64,000 nucleotides of DNA from Pseudomonas frederiksbergensis (GCF_001874645.1 NZ_CP017886.1:992001-1056000), one strand, 5' to 3'. Positions 16,979-24,675 are shown, counted from the first letter of the stretch. Numbers and translations: made by a program. The notes: generated by a model from the sequence alone, not told the origin.

Positions 16979-17968
16979 TCAGGAAAAAGTCTCTAAGCCG
17001 TCTCGACGGATACACCCCATGCCCACCAATGCCGCTTCGACAGCCTCATCCAGCGGCGTATGCGGTTCGCGCCCCAGCACCTCGATCAATCGTGCATTGT
17101 CCATCTGCACCGGCGTGCTCCACAAATAACGCATCTCCAGCATTTCGCGGAAGGTGACCACAAAAGGCGAAGCCACTTTCAGCAACCACCATGGGAACGC
17201 TGTCACACGCGGCTCCATGCCCGTCTGCTGATAAACAACACGCTGGATAGCACGGCTCATCCGAGTACCGTCGGTGTCCAGATGACCGGCCATATGAAAG
17301 CTTTCGAAGGCGTCGAGTGTGATACGCCGCTCCAGCAACTCGACCATGGTTCGTGCAACGTCGGGCAAGTAGGCCCATTGATGAGCAACGCCCTGCGCAC
17401 CTGGATAACTCACCGCTTTAATGGGCTTTCCCGGCTTGATCAAGCCTTGGGAAAACCAGCTGTTACCCGCTTGGGGGCCAAAGAAATCTCCGGCACGCAC
17501 GATCAACACTTGTGCGCCATTGCCAGTGGCGTTGCGCAGTCGCTGCTCCATCTCCACCCGAATAGCCCCCTTGCGTGTTTGCGGATGCTGCGGTGAATTC
17601 TCGCGCAGCACCGGATAGGCATCAGGACCAAAGTTATAAACCGTGCCGGGCAGCACGATGGTTGCACCTTCAACCAGGGCAGCAGCGATGGTGTTATCGA
17701 GCATCGGCAGCACCCGTTCCGGCCATCGCCGATAGCCCGGCGGATTGACCGCATGCACAATCACCGAGCAGCCCTTCGCTGCCTCGATAACATCCTGCCG
17801 ATTCAGCGCATCACCGTGCAACCACGTGATGCCCGCTCGTTGATTGATGCCCTTTTCGAGATGACGTGTTAGCGCGCACACCTCCCAACCGGCGTCTTTC
17901 AATTGTCGCGCCACTTCCCCACCAATCCCTCCTGTCGCTCCCAGTACCAGCACTTTATTGCTGTTCAT
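16979..17968 (-). CDS. NAD-dependent epimerase/dehydratase family protein (atypical SDR)
   Basis: A 329-residue extended/atypical SDR: N-terminal Rossmann motif VLGATGGIGGEVARQL, acidic/aliphatic core and a C-terminal substrate domain. The ATG at 17966-17968 is selected because GAGGTG lies 6 bases upstream; a GTG three codons earlier has none. It resembles NmrA/epimerase-like proteins acting on small nucleotide-sugar or isoprenoid-type substrates, but the substrate is not readable. It diverges from a LysR gene, which probably controls it. Confidence 0.85.
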   Translation of the reverse strand: MNSNKVLVLGATGGIGGEVARQLKDAGWEVCALTRHLEKGINQRAGITWLHGDALNRQDVIEAAKGCSVIVHAVNPPGYRRWPERVLPMLDNTIAAALVEGATIVLPGTVYNFGPDAYPVLRENSPQHPQTRKGAIRVEMEQRLRNATGNGAQVLIVRAGDFFGPQAGNSWFSQGLIKPGKPIKAVSYPGAQGVAHQWAYLPDVARTMVELLERRITLDAFESFHMAGHLDTDGTRMSRAIQRVVYQQTGMEPRVTAFPWWLLKVASPFVVTFREMLEMRYLWSTPVQMDNARLIEVLGREPHTPLDEAVEAALVGMGCIRRDGLETFS

Positions 17969-18062
17969 GCCCGACACCTCAAGGTTATAGAGGGCTTGAT
18001 CCTGAGCGAATGGACGCTATAGATAAATTGCAGAAGATCAGCGTGACGCTATACATTTATGC

Positions 18063-18968
18063 ATGGCATCGAATATTGGTTGGGAGCTCTATCGATCCTT
18101 CCTGGGTGTACTCAATGAAGGATCGCTGTCGGGCGCGGCGCGCTTGCTCGGCATCACACAGCCCACGGTCGGTCGGCACATCGCCGCGCTCGAAAAGGCG
18201 CTGGGTGTTGTTTTGTTTACGCGATCACAAACAGGACTGATGCCCACCGAAGTGGCACTGACCCTGCGCGCCCACGCACACACCATGGAAAGTACAGCGG
18301 CCGCCATTGAGCGAGCCGCCTCAAGCCAGGGCACGGCAGTACACGGGATTGTCCGTGTTTCAGCCAGCGACGTGATTGGCGTCGAAGTGTTGCCGCCCAT
18401 CATCACGCGGCTTCGCCAACAACACCCGGCGTTGAAAGTAGAACTCGTACTGACTAGCCGCGTAGTGGATCTCTTGCAGCTCGAAGCCGACATCGCCGTG
18501 CGCATGATGCGCCCTCGCCAAGAGCAGCTTGTGGCACGTCGGATCGGTCGAATCGAACTTGGGCTGCATGCACACACCGAGTACTTGAGCCAACACGGCA
18601 CACCGCGCGACCTCAACGAACTGGCCGGCCATTCGATCATCGGTTACGACCAGCCGAATGCCTTTATCCGCAGTATCGGGAAATCCATCAAAGGCCTTGA
18701 CCGCAACCTTTTCTCACTGAGCAGCGACAGCGATCTCGCGCAGTTAGCGTTGATACGCGCGGGGGCGGGAATAGGTGTCTGCCAGGTTCCGCTGGCCAAG
18801 CGTGATGAAACGCTGCAACGCGTACTGTCGACATCGTTTTCGCTGGGACTGGAAACCTGGGTCACCATGCACGAGGACTTGCGCAACAGCCCGCGATGCC
18901 GCACGACCTTCGACGCATTGGTTGAAGGGTTACAGCACTATGCCAATCAAGACGCTCTGAATTATTGA
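18063..18968 (+). CDS. LysR-family transcriptional regulator
   Basis: 301 residues with an N-terminal HTH (about residues 5-62, SLSGAARLLGITQPTVGRHI) and a LysR effector domain with RPRQEQLVARRIGRIELGLHA. It diverges from the SDR gene at 16979-17968. Their spacer carries GACGCTATA twice (18014 and 18046, 32 bp apart), a candidate pair of regulator half-sites. Confidence 0.9.
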   Translation: MASNIGWELYRSFLGVLNEGSLSGAARLLGITQPTVGRHIAALEKALGVVLFTRSQTGLMPTEVALTLRAHAHTMESTAAAIERAASSQGTAVHGIVRVSASDVIGVEVLPPIITRLRQQHPALKVELVLTSRVVDLLQLEADIAVRMMRPRQEQLVARRIGRIELGLHAHTEYLSQHGTPRDLNELAGHSIIGYDQPNAFIRSIGKSIKGLDRNLFSLSSDSDLAQLALIRAGAGIGVCQVPLAKRDETLQRVLSTSFSLGLETWVTMHEDLRNSPRCRTTFDALVEGLQHYANQDALNY

Positions 18969-19002
18969 ATTGCCAAAGGGGATGGATTACCCGGCGTAGC
19001 GT

Positions 19003-19146
19003 CTAATAAACACTGACGTTACTGGCAACACTGGTGGAGCGGGTGGATGCAGTTGCCTGATCCGCTTGCGCCTTGGGCTGACTTTGGGCAGAACTGAGCC
19101 CGTTGATAGTCACTGGGTTGGAAGCCGAGATTGCTCCAATGGACAT
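19003..19146 (-). CDS. Candidate small protein, 47 aa
   Basis: ATG at 19144-19146 preceded by AGGAG at ideal spacing. The 47-residue product is low in complexity: Ser/Ala/Thr/Gln-rich, no Cys, one Lys and two Arg overall, starting MSIGAISASNPVTINGLSS and ending NVSVY. Composition suggests a disordered or secreted peptide. It lies alone between a LysR gene and the DUF4337 gene. Supported by ribosome site and uninterrupted frame only. Confidence 0.45.
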   Translation of the reverse strand: MSIGAISASNPVTINGLSSAQSQPKAQADQATASTRSTSVASNVSVY

Positions 19147-19422
19147 AGGTAACTCCTGAACAAGTGGATTACGCACGCGTGAATCGTTCAGCGATGTACC
19201 TCAACGTTGCCCTTTGAGTCCTGCCCTTTGCCTGTACCTCCTCACTCTCAGCCAACGGCGCCGCAGAGCGCCGGTTTGGGGTTGTAGGGTTACCGTCGGA
19301 TAAAGGTGAAAACTTCGTGGTTTCCCGGAACAAAAAATCTGAAAGCGGCGCATTGAGATAGCGCCTTTGGCAAATACTACCGTTACAATTTGACACTTAT
19401 TCACTCCCCAAAGACCAAAGTC

Positions 19423-20001
19423 ATGACTGAAGACTTCGAAGTCCCTAGCCCGCACGAAAAGCAGCTGGAACACGCTACCGAACACGCTCAGGCCCGCGGG
19501 GACAGTTTCGCCAGCAAGATAGCGGTGATGACGGCGATCATGGCGACCATCGGCGCCATGCTCAGCTATCAGGCAGGCTCCACGGAAAGCGAAGCGGCAA
19601 TGGACAAAAACAACGCCGCCATCAAGAAAACCGAGGCCTCCAACGAATGGAATTATTACCAGGCAAAATCCAGCCGACAAAACCTGTCTGAACTGGCAAT
19701 CCACATCCCCGGCCTTGATGCCGCGCACTACACCGCCGAAGCGCAACGCTACAAGACCGAAAAAGAAGAAGTGCGCAAGAAAGCGGAAGTACTCGAAGCA
19801 GAGGCTCGCGAGTGGGATGAAAAGTCAGAATTGGTATTGCACCAGCATCACCGCTGGGCACAGGCAATGACGGCGATTCAGATTGCCATTTCGCTGGCGG
19901 CGATCACCTTGTTGACGCGCAAGGAGTGGCTGAAACGGGTCGCGTACAGTGCGGCGGGCCTCAGCGTCGTGCTGGGCTCGCTGGCGTGGTTGCATCTATA
20001 A
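19423..20001 (+). CDS. DUF4337-type membrane protein
   Basis: 192 residues: an N-terminal acidic region, one membrane segment around residues 30-50 (IAVMTAIMATIGAMLSY), a long charged coiled-coil (KTEKEEVRKKAEVLEAEAREW) and two C-terminal membrane segments (AMTAIQIAISLAAITLL and the last 20 residues). The arrangement and the NNAAIKKTEASNEWNYYQAKS stretch match DUF4337. The frame opens earlier at a TTG (19390), but ATG 19423 (MTEDFEVP) is the more natural start. Function unknown. Confidence 0.78.
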   Translation: MTEDFEVPSPHEKQLEHATEHAQARGDSFASKIAVMTAIMATIGAMLSYQAGSTESEAAMDKNNAAIKKTEASNEWNYYQAKSSRQNLSELAIHIPGLDAAHYTAEAQRYKTEKEEVRKKAEVLEAEAREWDEKSELVLHQHHRWAQAMTAIQIAISLAAITLLTRKEWLKRVAYSAAGLSVVLGSLAWLHL

Positions 20002-20088
20002 GCTTTTGACGGGGAGGAGCGACATCAAGTCATCGCTCCTCCACCCACGCACCCGGCATCACTCCAACGTCAATTCATCAGGTATGAA

Positions 20089-20424
20089 TTACAAACAGTC
20101 GTGCACCGACTTCATCAGAGCGTGGGACTTGGCCCACGGCGGGCCTTGATACAGCGATATGCGGCTCCCATTCTTGTACTTCACGATATCCAGCGTCTCA
20201 TCGGCAGTCACAACGCTTGGCGCAGTAATCCTGTAGCCGTTTGCAATCGCAGTTTGAGTGGTTTTAGGGATCTCGCGCTGCCAGGCTGGCAGAACGCACT
20301 GGGCGTAGTCCTTGGGAACCTTGGCAGTGATCTCGCTGACATTCGGTTCACCCGGCACCAAGGATGCCGGCAAAGAGCACCCCGCCAATGCCGCAACAGC
20401 AAGCGCACCGATCAAAATTCGCAT
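20089..20424 (-). CDS. Small lipoprotein
   Basis: 111 residues from ATG 20424 (AGGGAA upstream). It begins with a lipoprotein signal peptide ending LAGC, so it is lipid-modified at Cys16 and exported; the following Ser favours outer-membrane sorting. The mature domain (TQTAIANGYRITAPSVVTADETLDIV) ends with ALMKSVHDCL. No family recognised. Confidence 0.7.
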   Translation of the reverse strand: MRILIGALAVAALAGCSLPASLVPGEPNVSEITAKVPKDYAQCVLPAWQREIPKTTQTAIANGYRITAPSVVTADETLDIVKYKNGSRISLYQGPPWAKSHALMKSVHDCL

Positions 20425-20643
20425 AATTGTTCCCTGCAATAAAATGTGGCAAATGTAACTCGCGGCCGACTAGACATCCAGTGTATTTGGGGGGGGTAGG
20501 CGCGGGCTTTCTGTTATCTGCCCTTCCCTCGCACGCCAATACCTCAGCCCTGAGGATATTTGGCGCGCACCGCCGAACTCGACTTTAATTTTATTGATGC
20601 ACCCAGGAGTTTCTTCACGACACTCACTTTCGGGAGCCCAGCC

Positions 20644-21006
20644 ATGAACACCCCTCTATTGGCACTGGTCGCCGTGTTGTCCGCAGTGGCTGGATGCAGT
20701 TCTGATTCACAGGTCTATCGAGAGCAACCGCTGGTCGCAAAGGTCGAGATGGGCATGAGCAAGGATCAAGTCCAGCAAATCGGCGGCAAGCCTTTATCGA
20801 TCAGCGATCGCACCGTCGAGCCCGGCACCTGCTTTGACTACATGCTCACGCAAGTCGGCCAAAAGCACACCTTCAATGTCAGTTTTGATGGCCGAGGAAA
20901 AGTCGACCATAAGAGCTTTATGACGTGCGCGGAATGGAGTCACATGCAGCAAAAGGCTAGAGAGCCATCCGGCAGTATGGGCGGCATGGGAGGTGGTGGT
21001 TACTAG
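20644..21006 (+). CDS. osmE: Osmotically inducible lipoprotein OsmE-like
   Basis: 120 residues. Lipobox AVAGC after a short hydrophobic signal, then a BamE/SmpA-like fold: KVEMGMSKDQVQQIGGKP, GTCFDYML, and KSFMTCAEW, the same order as in E. coli OsmE (GMSRAQV, GTCQTYIL, TCAEY). The C-terminus is a Gly/Met tail (GSMGGMGGGGY). ATG 20644 is chosen over the earlier in-frame start at 20560 because it begins the signal peptide and has GGGAG upstream. It is an outer-membrane lipoprotein, expected to be stress-regulated. Confidence 0.8.
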   Translation: MNTPLLALVAVLSAVAGCSSDSQVYREQPLVAKVEMGMSKDQVQQIGGKPLSISDRTVEPGTCFDYMLTQVGQKHTFNVSFDGRGKVDHKSFMTCAEWSHMQQKAREPSGSMGGMGGGGY

Positions 21007-21161
21007 TGCAGGGATCATGCCGGCCTATACCTTCATCTTGCCAGGCCTCTGCACCCGCTCTGCTACGCTTCACTGAGCGGCAAATCAAAGGCTCGCGCCG
21101 TTTTCACGCACCCTCCTTCCTGCGTGACCCACGTAACGGCTGGCCTGCCAAGGAGCCTGAA

Positions 21162-21497
21162 ATGAAGTGCGCCTTTTTTACCCTGACGACTCTGCTGTTT
21201 TGCTCTTCGGCCATGGCGTTGCCGCCCGATGGGGAAGCGCTTTTCCAGGAGAACTGCAGTGCCTGCCATGGACCTCGCGGCATGGGAGGCTCGGCACCTA
21301 AATTGGCGGGAGATGCCAGCGAGTGGAAATCAAAGACATTCGAGCGGGCTGTATTGAACGGTGTCGACGACCATGGAAAGCCCTTGAAAGCCCCCATGCC
21401 GCACTGGAGCGGCGCCAGCTTCAAGGCTGACAATGGCGCAAAACCCAGCAAGCTTGAAGTGGACGCAATACAGCAATACCTGCACAAGCAAAAATAA
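21162..21497 (+). CDS. Single-haem c-type cytochrome, exported
   Basis: 111 residues with a signal peptide (MKCAFFTLTTLLFCSSAMA) and one haem c site CSACH near residue 35. The sixth ligand is probably the Met in APMPHW. AAGGAG precedes ATG 21162; the frame upstream to 21006 lacks a plausible start. Small cytochromes of this kind are periplasmic electron shuttles. Partner unknown. Confidence 0.88.
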   Translation: MKCAFFTLTTLLFCSSAMALPPDGEALFQENCSACHGPRGMGGSAPKLAGDASEWKSKTFERAVLNGVDDHGKPLKAPMPHWSGASFKADNGAKPSKLEVDAIQQYLHKQK

Positions 21498-21509
21498 CGC
21501 ATTGCTTTA

Positions 21510-21539
21510 GGCCGGACGCTTGAGCGGCGCCGGCCTTTT
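21510..21539 (+). terminator. Terminator after cytochrome c gene
   Basis: GGCCGG...CCGGCC hairpin followed by TTTT, 13 bases after the stop. Confidence 0.85.
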
Positions 21540-21550
21540 ACATTGTGGTC

Positions 21551-21805
21551 CTACCTGATCCTCTGCAATCCCCGCCGCTCATGGGTGGCCTTGAGGTCGT
21601 GTCGAATATCTCCGATGAGCTTGGTTATCGCCAAATTACCACTCAGGCTGGAAGCAGGAATCCCGGTCACCAGCAACTCTACTCGGCCAGTGACCGGCTC
21701 GAAAATCTGAGCATGCAGCGATCCGCCTGGGTCAATTCGACACTCACAGGAAAGGGGCAGAAATGCTGATTCGATGAGGTGACGCAACTCGAGCGTAGAT
21801 AACAT
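21551..21805 (-). CDS. DUF1652 family protein
   Basis: 84 residues. The start MLSTLELRHLIESAFLPLSCECRIDPGGSL and the GRVELLVTGI segment are hallmarks of DUF1652, a family almost confined to Pseudomonas. CGGAG lies upstream of the ATG at 21803-21805. It is cytosolic, with no known function. Confidence 0.85.
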   Translation of the reverse strand: MLSTLELRHLIESAFLPLSCECRIDPGGSLHAQIFEPVTGRVELLVTGIPASSLSGNLAITKLIGDIRHDLKATHERRGLQRIR

Positions 21806-21959
21806 GATGACTCCGTTCAGGACAGGAGCCAGCCAAGGTGCTCTGGCTTGATGGTGCTGATGAGTCCAGAAGCATTAACGCCTGAACACCGCCCCCAAGC
21901 CACTTGGCGAGGTGACAGCATTTCCAGTCTACGCCTTAAGTAGCCGTCTGTTAGACCGT

Positions 21960-22079
21960 TTAGGAGTGCCGAAAGGAATTGATGCCGACAAGATTGAAGC
22001 AAAATTCAGCAACGGTGTGCTGAGCCTATCGCTGCCGAAAAAACCCGACGCCATAAAACCGGAAAAGACCGTGCCGATC
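21960..22079 (+). pseudogene. Remnant of a small heat-shock protein (Hsp20), C-terminal fragment
   Basis: The plus-strand frame encodes GVPKGIDADKIEAKFSNGVL and then SLSLPKKPDAIKPEKTVPI, the end of the alpha-crystallin domain and the C-terminal arm of bacterial Hsp20 proteins. The rest of the domain and the N-terminus are absent upstream, where the frame is unrelated, and sequence after 22079 is also unrelated. It is therefore a roughly 40-codon relic of a deleted gene, close to the prophage junction. Confidence 0.7.
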
Positions 22080-22231
22080 AGACCCGTCGCAATGGCTACC
22101 GGATACCAAAAAGTTTCACGGCTCATCTTGCCGGCCTCGGCGTTCAGCTTGCGCTGCTCAGGCCGAGAAAAAACTTAACGTCGTGTCCGGGATTAGTTGA
22201 CCACTACAACACCTTCCTAACGGACAAACGA

Positions 22232-22259
22232 AAGGGGAAGATTATTAAGTCTTCCCCTT
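22232..22259 (-). terminator. Hairpin downstream of the DUF2442 gene
   Basis: AAGGGGAAGA and TCTTCCCCTT form a perfect 10-bp stem with an 8-base loop, 22 bases past the DUF2442 stop. The T-run after it is short, so termination is likely but not certain. Confidence 0.6.
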
Positions 22260-22280
22260 CCTGTGATTCCACTTCGAAAT

Positions 22281-22739
22281 CTAAACGCAATTTTGCCTGC
22301 GTTCCCTGTGCTCGTACTCCCAGCCCTTGCATGCCAGTCCCACATGCTTTGGGATCAACGCTGCACCGCTGCTATACGCGGTGATGGTTCGGCGAGTGAA
22401 TCCCAGCTCAACAGCCGCCGCCGATAACGAGAGATTGTTACTCAACATCCAGCGTTTGAAATCACGGGTCGGCATGACTTCTCCAGATTGCTCCAGGCCC
22501 ATGCGATGCAACGTCGTGGCGGAGAGCTCGATTTCATCACCCCACGTCACGTCAAATCCCCACTCGCCTACCGCGACCTGGCTGAACAGTGTCAGGTCTT
22601 GCAATGGCTTGAGCACAGGGAACGTCTTGATGTGTTCGGTGACATCAACGGTATGCCGCTTGCCATTGCTCCACTCGATGTTGAGGGCATGTTTGCCGGC
22701 AACTGGTTGCACAGCAGAAATGCGCAGCTTGCTGGTCAT
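22281..22739 (-). CDS. DUF2442 protein with C-terminal helix-turn-helix
   Basis: 152 residues. The N-terminal half (LNIEWSNGKRHTVDV, GEWGFDVTWGDEIELSATTL) is a DUF2442 domain. The C-terminal half (WMLSNNLSLSAAAVELGFTRRTITAYSSG) is a DNA-binding HTH. GGAGG precedes ATG 22739. DUF2442 genes commonly pair with DUF4160 genes in a putative toxin-antitoxin arrangement; the DUF4160 partner here starts at 22975 and is frameshifted. This would be the DNA-binding, antitoxin-like member. Confidence 0.75.
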   Translation of the reverse strand: MTSKLRISAVQPVAGKHALNIEWSNGKRHTVDVTEHIKTFPVLKPLQDLTLFSQVAVGEWGFDVTWGDEIELSATTLHRMGLEQSGEVMPTRDFKRWMLSNNLSLSAAAVELGFTRRTITAYSSGAALIPKHVGLACKGWEYEHRERRQNCV

Positions 22740-22742
22740 AAA

Positions 22743-22975
22743 TCAGTACCTCCGGTTTTGCTCATTCCATACACGCCAGAGATCGGCGGTATGTGCTCTT
22801 GCCCAATGCAGAGCTGCTTTCAAGGCTTTAGTTTCAGCTCCTTTGCCTAAAACCACGAGCCCTCTATCTGAACCAACGACTCACCATCTGGCGTTTGCAC
22901 ATGAAAGTGCGGCGGCGCATGGTCGTCGGGATAGATTTTTACTTTCCAGTTTCGTTCGCTATGAAGAGTAGCCAT
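22743..22975 (-). pseudogene. DUF4160 gene broken by a frameshift
   Basis: From ATG 22975 the frame reads MATLHSERNWKVKIYPDDHA then PPHFHVQTPDGESLVQIE, a clear DUF4160 start, and meets TAG at 22847-22849 after 42 residues. The -1/+2 frame then continues without a stop as LKAALHWARAHTADLWRVWN to TGA 22743-22745, the normal DUF4160 C-terminus, three bases before the DUF2442 start. One small indel near 22850 therefore splits the gene. A sequencing error is possible, but the rest of the locus looks degraded too. Confidence 0.7.
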
Positions 22976-23034
22976 AGCAGGATGCTAGAGAAATTTTTTC
23001 CCTGGCACAACCAACATTTTCAGATGCCAGAAAC

Positions 23035-23074
23035 CACAAAACCCCTGACTTCTTTCGAAATCAGGGGTTTTGTG
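23035..23074 (-). terminator. Original tRNA-Ser terminator, left by integration
   Basis: A perfect 14-bp stem CACAAAACCCCTGA with a 12-base loop lies just left of the 27-bp att repeat. Relative to the att core it occupies the same place as the hairpin at 60331-60364, which now ends the intact tRNA-Ser. It is thus the chromosomal terminator separated from its tRNA by the prophage. Confidence 0.75.
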
Positions 23075-23081
23075 TACATCG

Positions 23082-23108
23082 AATTTGGCGGTGAAGGAGA
23101 GATTCGAA
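23082..23108. repeat. attL: 27-bp copy of the tRNA-Ser 3' end
   Basis: AATTTGGCGGTGAAGG followed by AGAGATTCGAA, identical over 27 bp to 60375-60401 where it forms the T-arm and acceptor end of tRNA-Ser. It marks the left prophage boundary. Confidence 0.93.
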
Positions 23109-23181
23109 AGTACCCGCACCCTCGATCGCTCATCCGACGCCCCGAAATACAAGGGCTCCAGCGGTGCCAGTCGCGCAAAAG

Positions 23182-23201
23182 CATTCCCACGCCATTCCCA
23201 C
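23182..23201. repeat. CATTCCCAC tandem pair (candidate integrase arm sites, left)
   Basis: CATTCCCAC occurs at 23182 and 23193, 11 bp apart, 74 bp inside attL. A related pair (TGTTCCCAT twice, 12 bp apart) lies 75 bp inside attR. The symmetrical placement fits arm-type integrase sites. Confidence 0.45.
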
Positions 23202-23292
23202 GAGCATCAGCATGCACCTCACTACGCGTGCGCATCACACGTATAGGGGGCTGAAATTCGAAATCTAGAGGGGGCAAAAAAAAGAGTAACAT

Positions 23293-23559
23293 AAGTAATC
23301 TTGACCGATTTTGACGCCCAAGCCATTGAAATTAAAGGGTTTTACATTTCGACCAAAAAGTAATCTTTAAGTAATATTGAAGTAATCTGATTACTCTTTA
23401 TAAATGTAATTCTCAACCTTATAAAACCCCTTTAAAAACAATAGCTTGGTAAATAATTACTTTTTCAATTACTTCTCTGTTACTCCTTTTTGTAATACCA
23501 AACCCCACGGAATACGCGGCCTCCAGCCCGTTCCCCAGTGGTGGTTACTGAAATTACTC
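23293..23559. repeat. Phased AAGTAAT / ATTACTT repeat cluster
   Basis: AAGTAAT occurs at 23293, 23358, 23369 and 23380, the last three spaced exactly 11 bp. GATTACTC follows in inverse at 23389. A second group reads in inverse as ATTACTT at 23456 and 23468 and GTTACTC at 23479, with further copies at 23544 and 23553. One-helical-turn spacing puts the sites on one face of DNA, as for iterons or a cooperative repressor. Confidence 0.65.
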
Positions 23560-23996
23560 TTTTTGAAACGCCCCCCCTCTACCGCCACAGCAAAGCCTCC
23601 AGACCTTTCGAAGAAACACCGCCTCGGTGCAGGGTTCCGCAGGCTTTCAACCTCCCAACAACGCTAAGCGAGCGCCCAGCCTGAGCCGCCGGGAGTGGTC
23701 CGCAGGGGCGCAGAAAAAACGACCCATTTAGCCCGCAGGCGAGGTGGGGGGACGACGGCGCGCGCCAGGGTAAAACACGTCTTCGCCAGAACGCCCGCAC
23801 CATTATGGTGCGATACCCCGCTCCCTCCTGAACACCCTCGACGCCCCTCCAGCGTGTTGTGACATTGCCCACCAGCTTTTATGCGAACAGCAAAAAGCCG
23901 CCTCATGGGCGGCTCAGTAGCGCTACAACGTAGACAGATCAGAACAGTCCCCCAGCGGCGCTGGTACGACCTTTTACGCGAGTTCGGTTCCTGTGC

Positions 23997-24305
23997 TTAT
24001 GCCTTCAGATCACCAGGGGTATGCGTCTTGAGCCAATCAGCAAGGGCGGCGTTCATCCGGGTTTGCCAACCAGGACCGGATGCCTTGAATTGAGCCAGCA
24101 CGTCAGAATCAAAGCGCAAATTGACGTGCTCTTTGGTGGTCGCCGACTTTGGCCGGCCACGCCTCGGTTTGAGCATCTCCTTTGCCTGGGCCTTGCCGAA
24201 CAATCCCGCCAGCACGTCGCTAGCTGGCTTGGCATTGGCGAAATCCTTGGCCGACCATTCAGGGTTTGCCGTATCGACCATCTCAGGATTGAGTTTCTTG
24301 GTCAT
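23997..24305 (-). CDS. brnA: BrnA antitoxin
   Basis: 102 residues: a charged N-terminal region, then a ribbon-helix-helix domain preceded by RRGRPKSATTKEHVNLRFDSD and ending LADWLKTHTPGDLKA, the BrnA pattern. The start at 24303-24305 (MTKKLNPEM) lies 23 bases inside the end of brnT, the usual order and overlap. It neutralises BrnT and represses the operon. It is an accessory gene at the left end of the prophage, probably for maintenance or phage defence. Confidence 0.9.
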   Translation of the reverse strand: MTKKLNPEMVDTANPEWSAKDFANAKPASDVLAGLFGKAQAKEMLKPRRGRPKSATTKEHVNLRFDSDVLAQFKASGPGWQTRMNAALADWLKTHTPGDLKA

Positions 24306-24558
24306 AGCTTTTGACCTCCCGTTTGTTGGCTTTACGAAAACTAATAACGTGGAGCGCGTCACCGCGAGGGGTGAACACCACAACATGCAGTCGATCCCTT
24401 ATGTACCCCATCGCCCGATACCGGCACTCGCCGTAGTCGAATCGATCATCTTCCACGATCAAAGCTGTAGACCACTCAAAGTCCCAGACCTGGACGAATG
24501 AGAGTCCACGCTCTTCAACGTTACGAGCATCTTTGGCTGGATCATAAGTAATCTGCAT
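24283..24558 (-). CDS. brnT: BrnT ribonuclease toxin
   Basis: 91 residues, a RelE-fold RNase. Typical BrnT opening MQITYDPAKDARNVEERGLSF, then DFEWSTALIVEDDRFDYGE, YRAMGYIRDRLHVVVFTPRGD and ISFRKANKREVKSY; the last segment carries the catalytic Arg/Lys. No ribosome site precedes the ATG. A TACAAT -10 box ends only seven bases upstream, so the mRNA is probably leaderless. Confidence 0.92.
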   Translation of the reverse strand: MQITYDPAKDARNVEERGLSFVQVWDFEWSTALIVEDDRFDYGECRYRAMGYIRDRLHVVVFTPRGDALHVISFRKANKREVKSYDQETQS

Positions 24559-24562
24559 TTAA

Positions 24563-24593
24563 TTATTGTACCCACAATAAATAACGCGCACAA
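24563..24593 (-). promoter_or_regulatory. brnTA promoter with overlapping BrnA operator
   Basis: On the minus strand: -35 TTGTGC (24588-24593), 17 bp, -10 TACAAT (24565-24570). A perfect dyad TTATTGT-ACCC-ACAATAA (24563-24580) covers the -10. The start of brnT is seven bases beyond the -10, so transcription should begin at or beside the ATG. Confidence 0.7.
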
Positions 24594-24675
24594 GGTACTA
24601 CATCGAATACCCTGACCAGAAATCATCTGCCAGATCAAAAAAGCCCACCCAACGCCGCAGGCTCCCAGTTCATGA

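Larger units (their letters stand above)
23109..23996. other. Gene-free left end of the prophage (888 bp)
   Basis: No frame here has a convincing start, ribosome site and coding character. The stretch has two halves. At 23285-23560 it is AT-rich and full of AAGTAAT/ATTACTT repeats. At 23570-23880 it is GC-rich, with long unprotected overlapping frames on the minus strand that look like shadows. The extreme left holds a pair of CATTCCCAC repeats, possible integrase arm sites. A phage-encoded RNA in the GC-rich half cannot be excluded. Confidence 0.6.

Noticed and set aside
23446..23906. Open frames in the left end (73, 97 and 80 codons)
   Set aside because: No ribosome sites, odd composition, overlapping each other on both strands; kept as non-coding.
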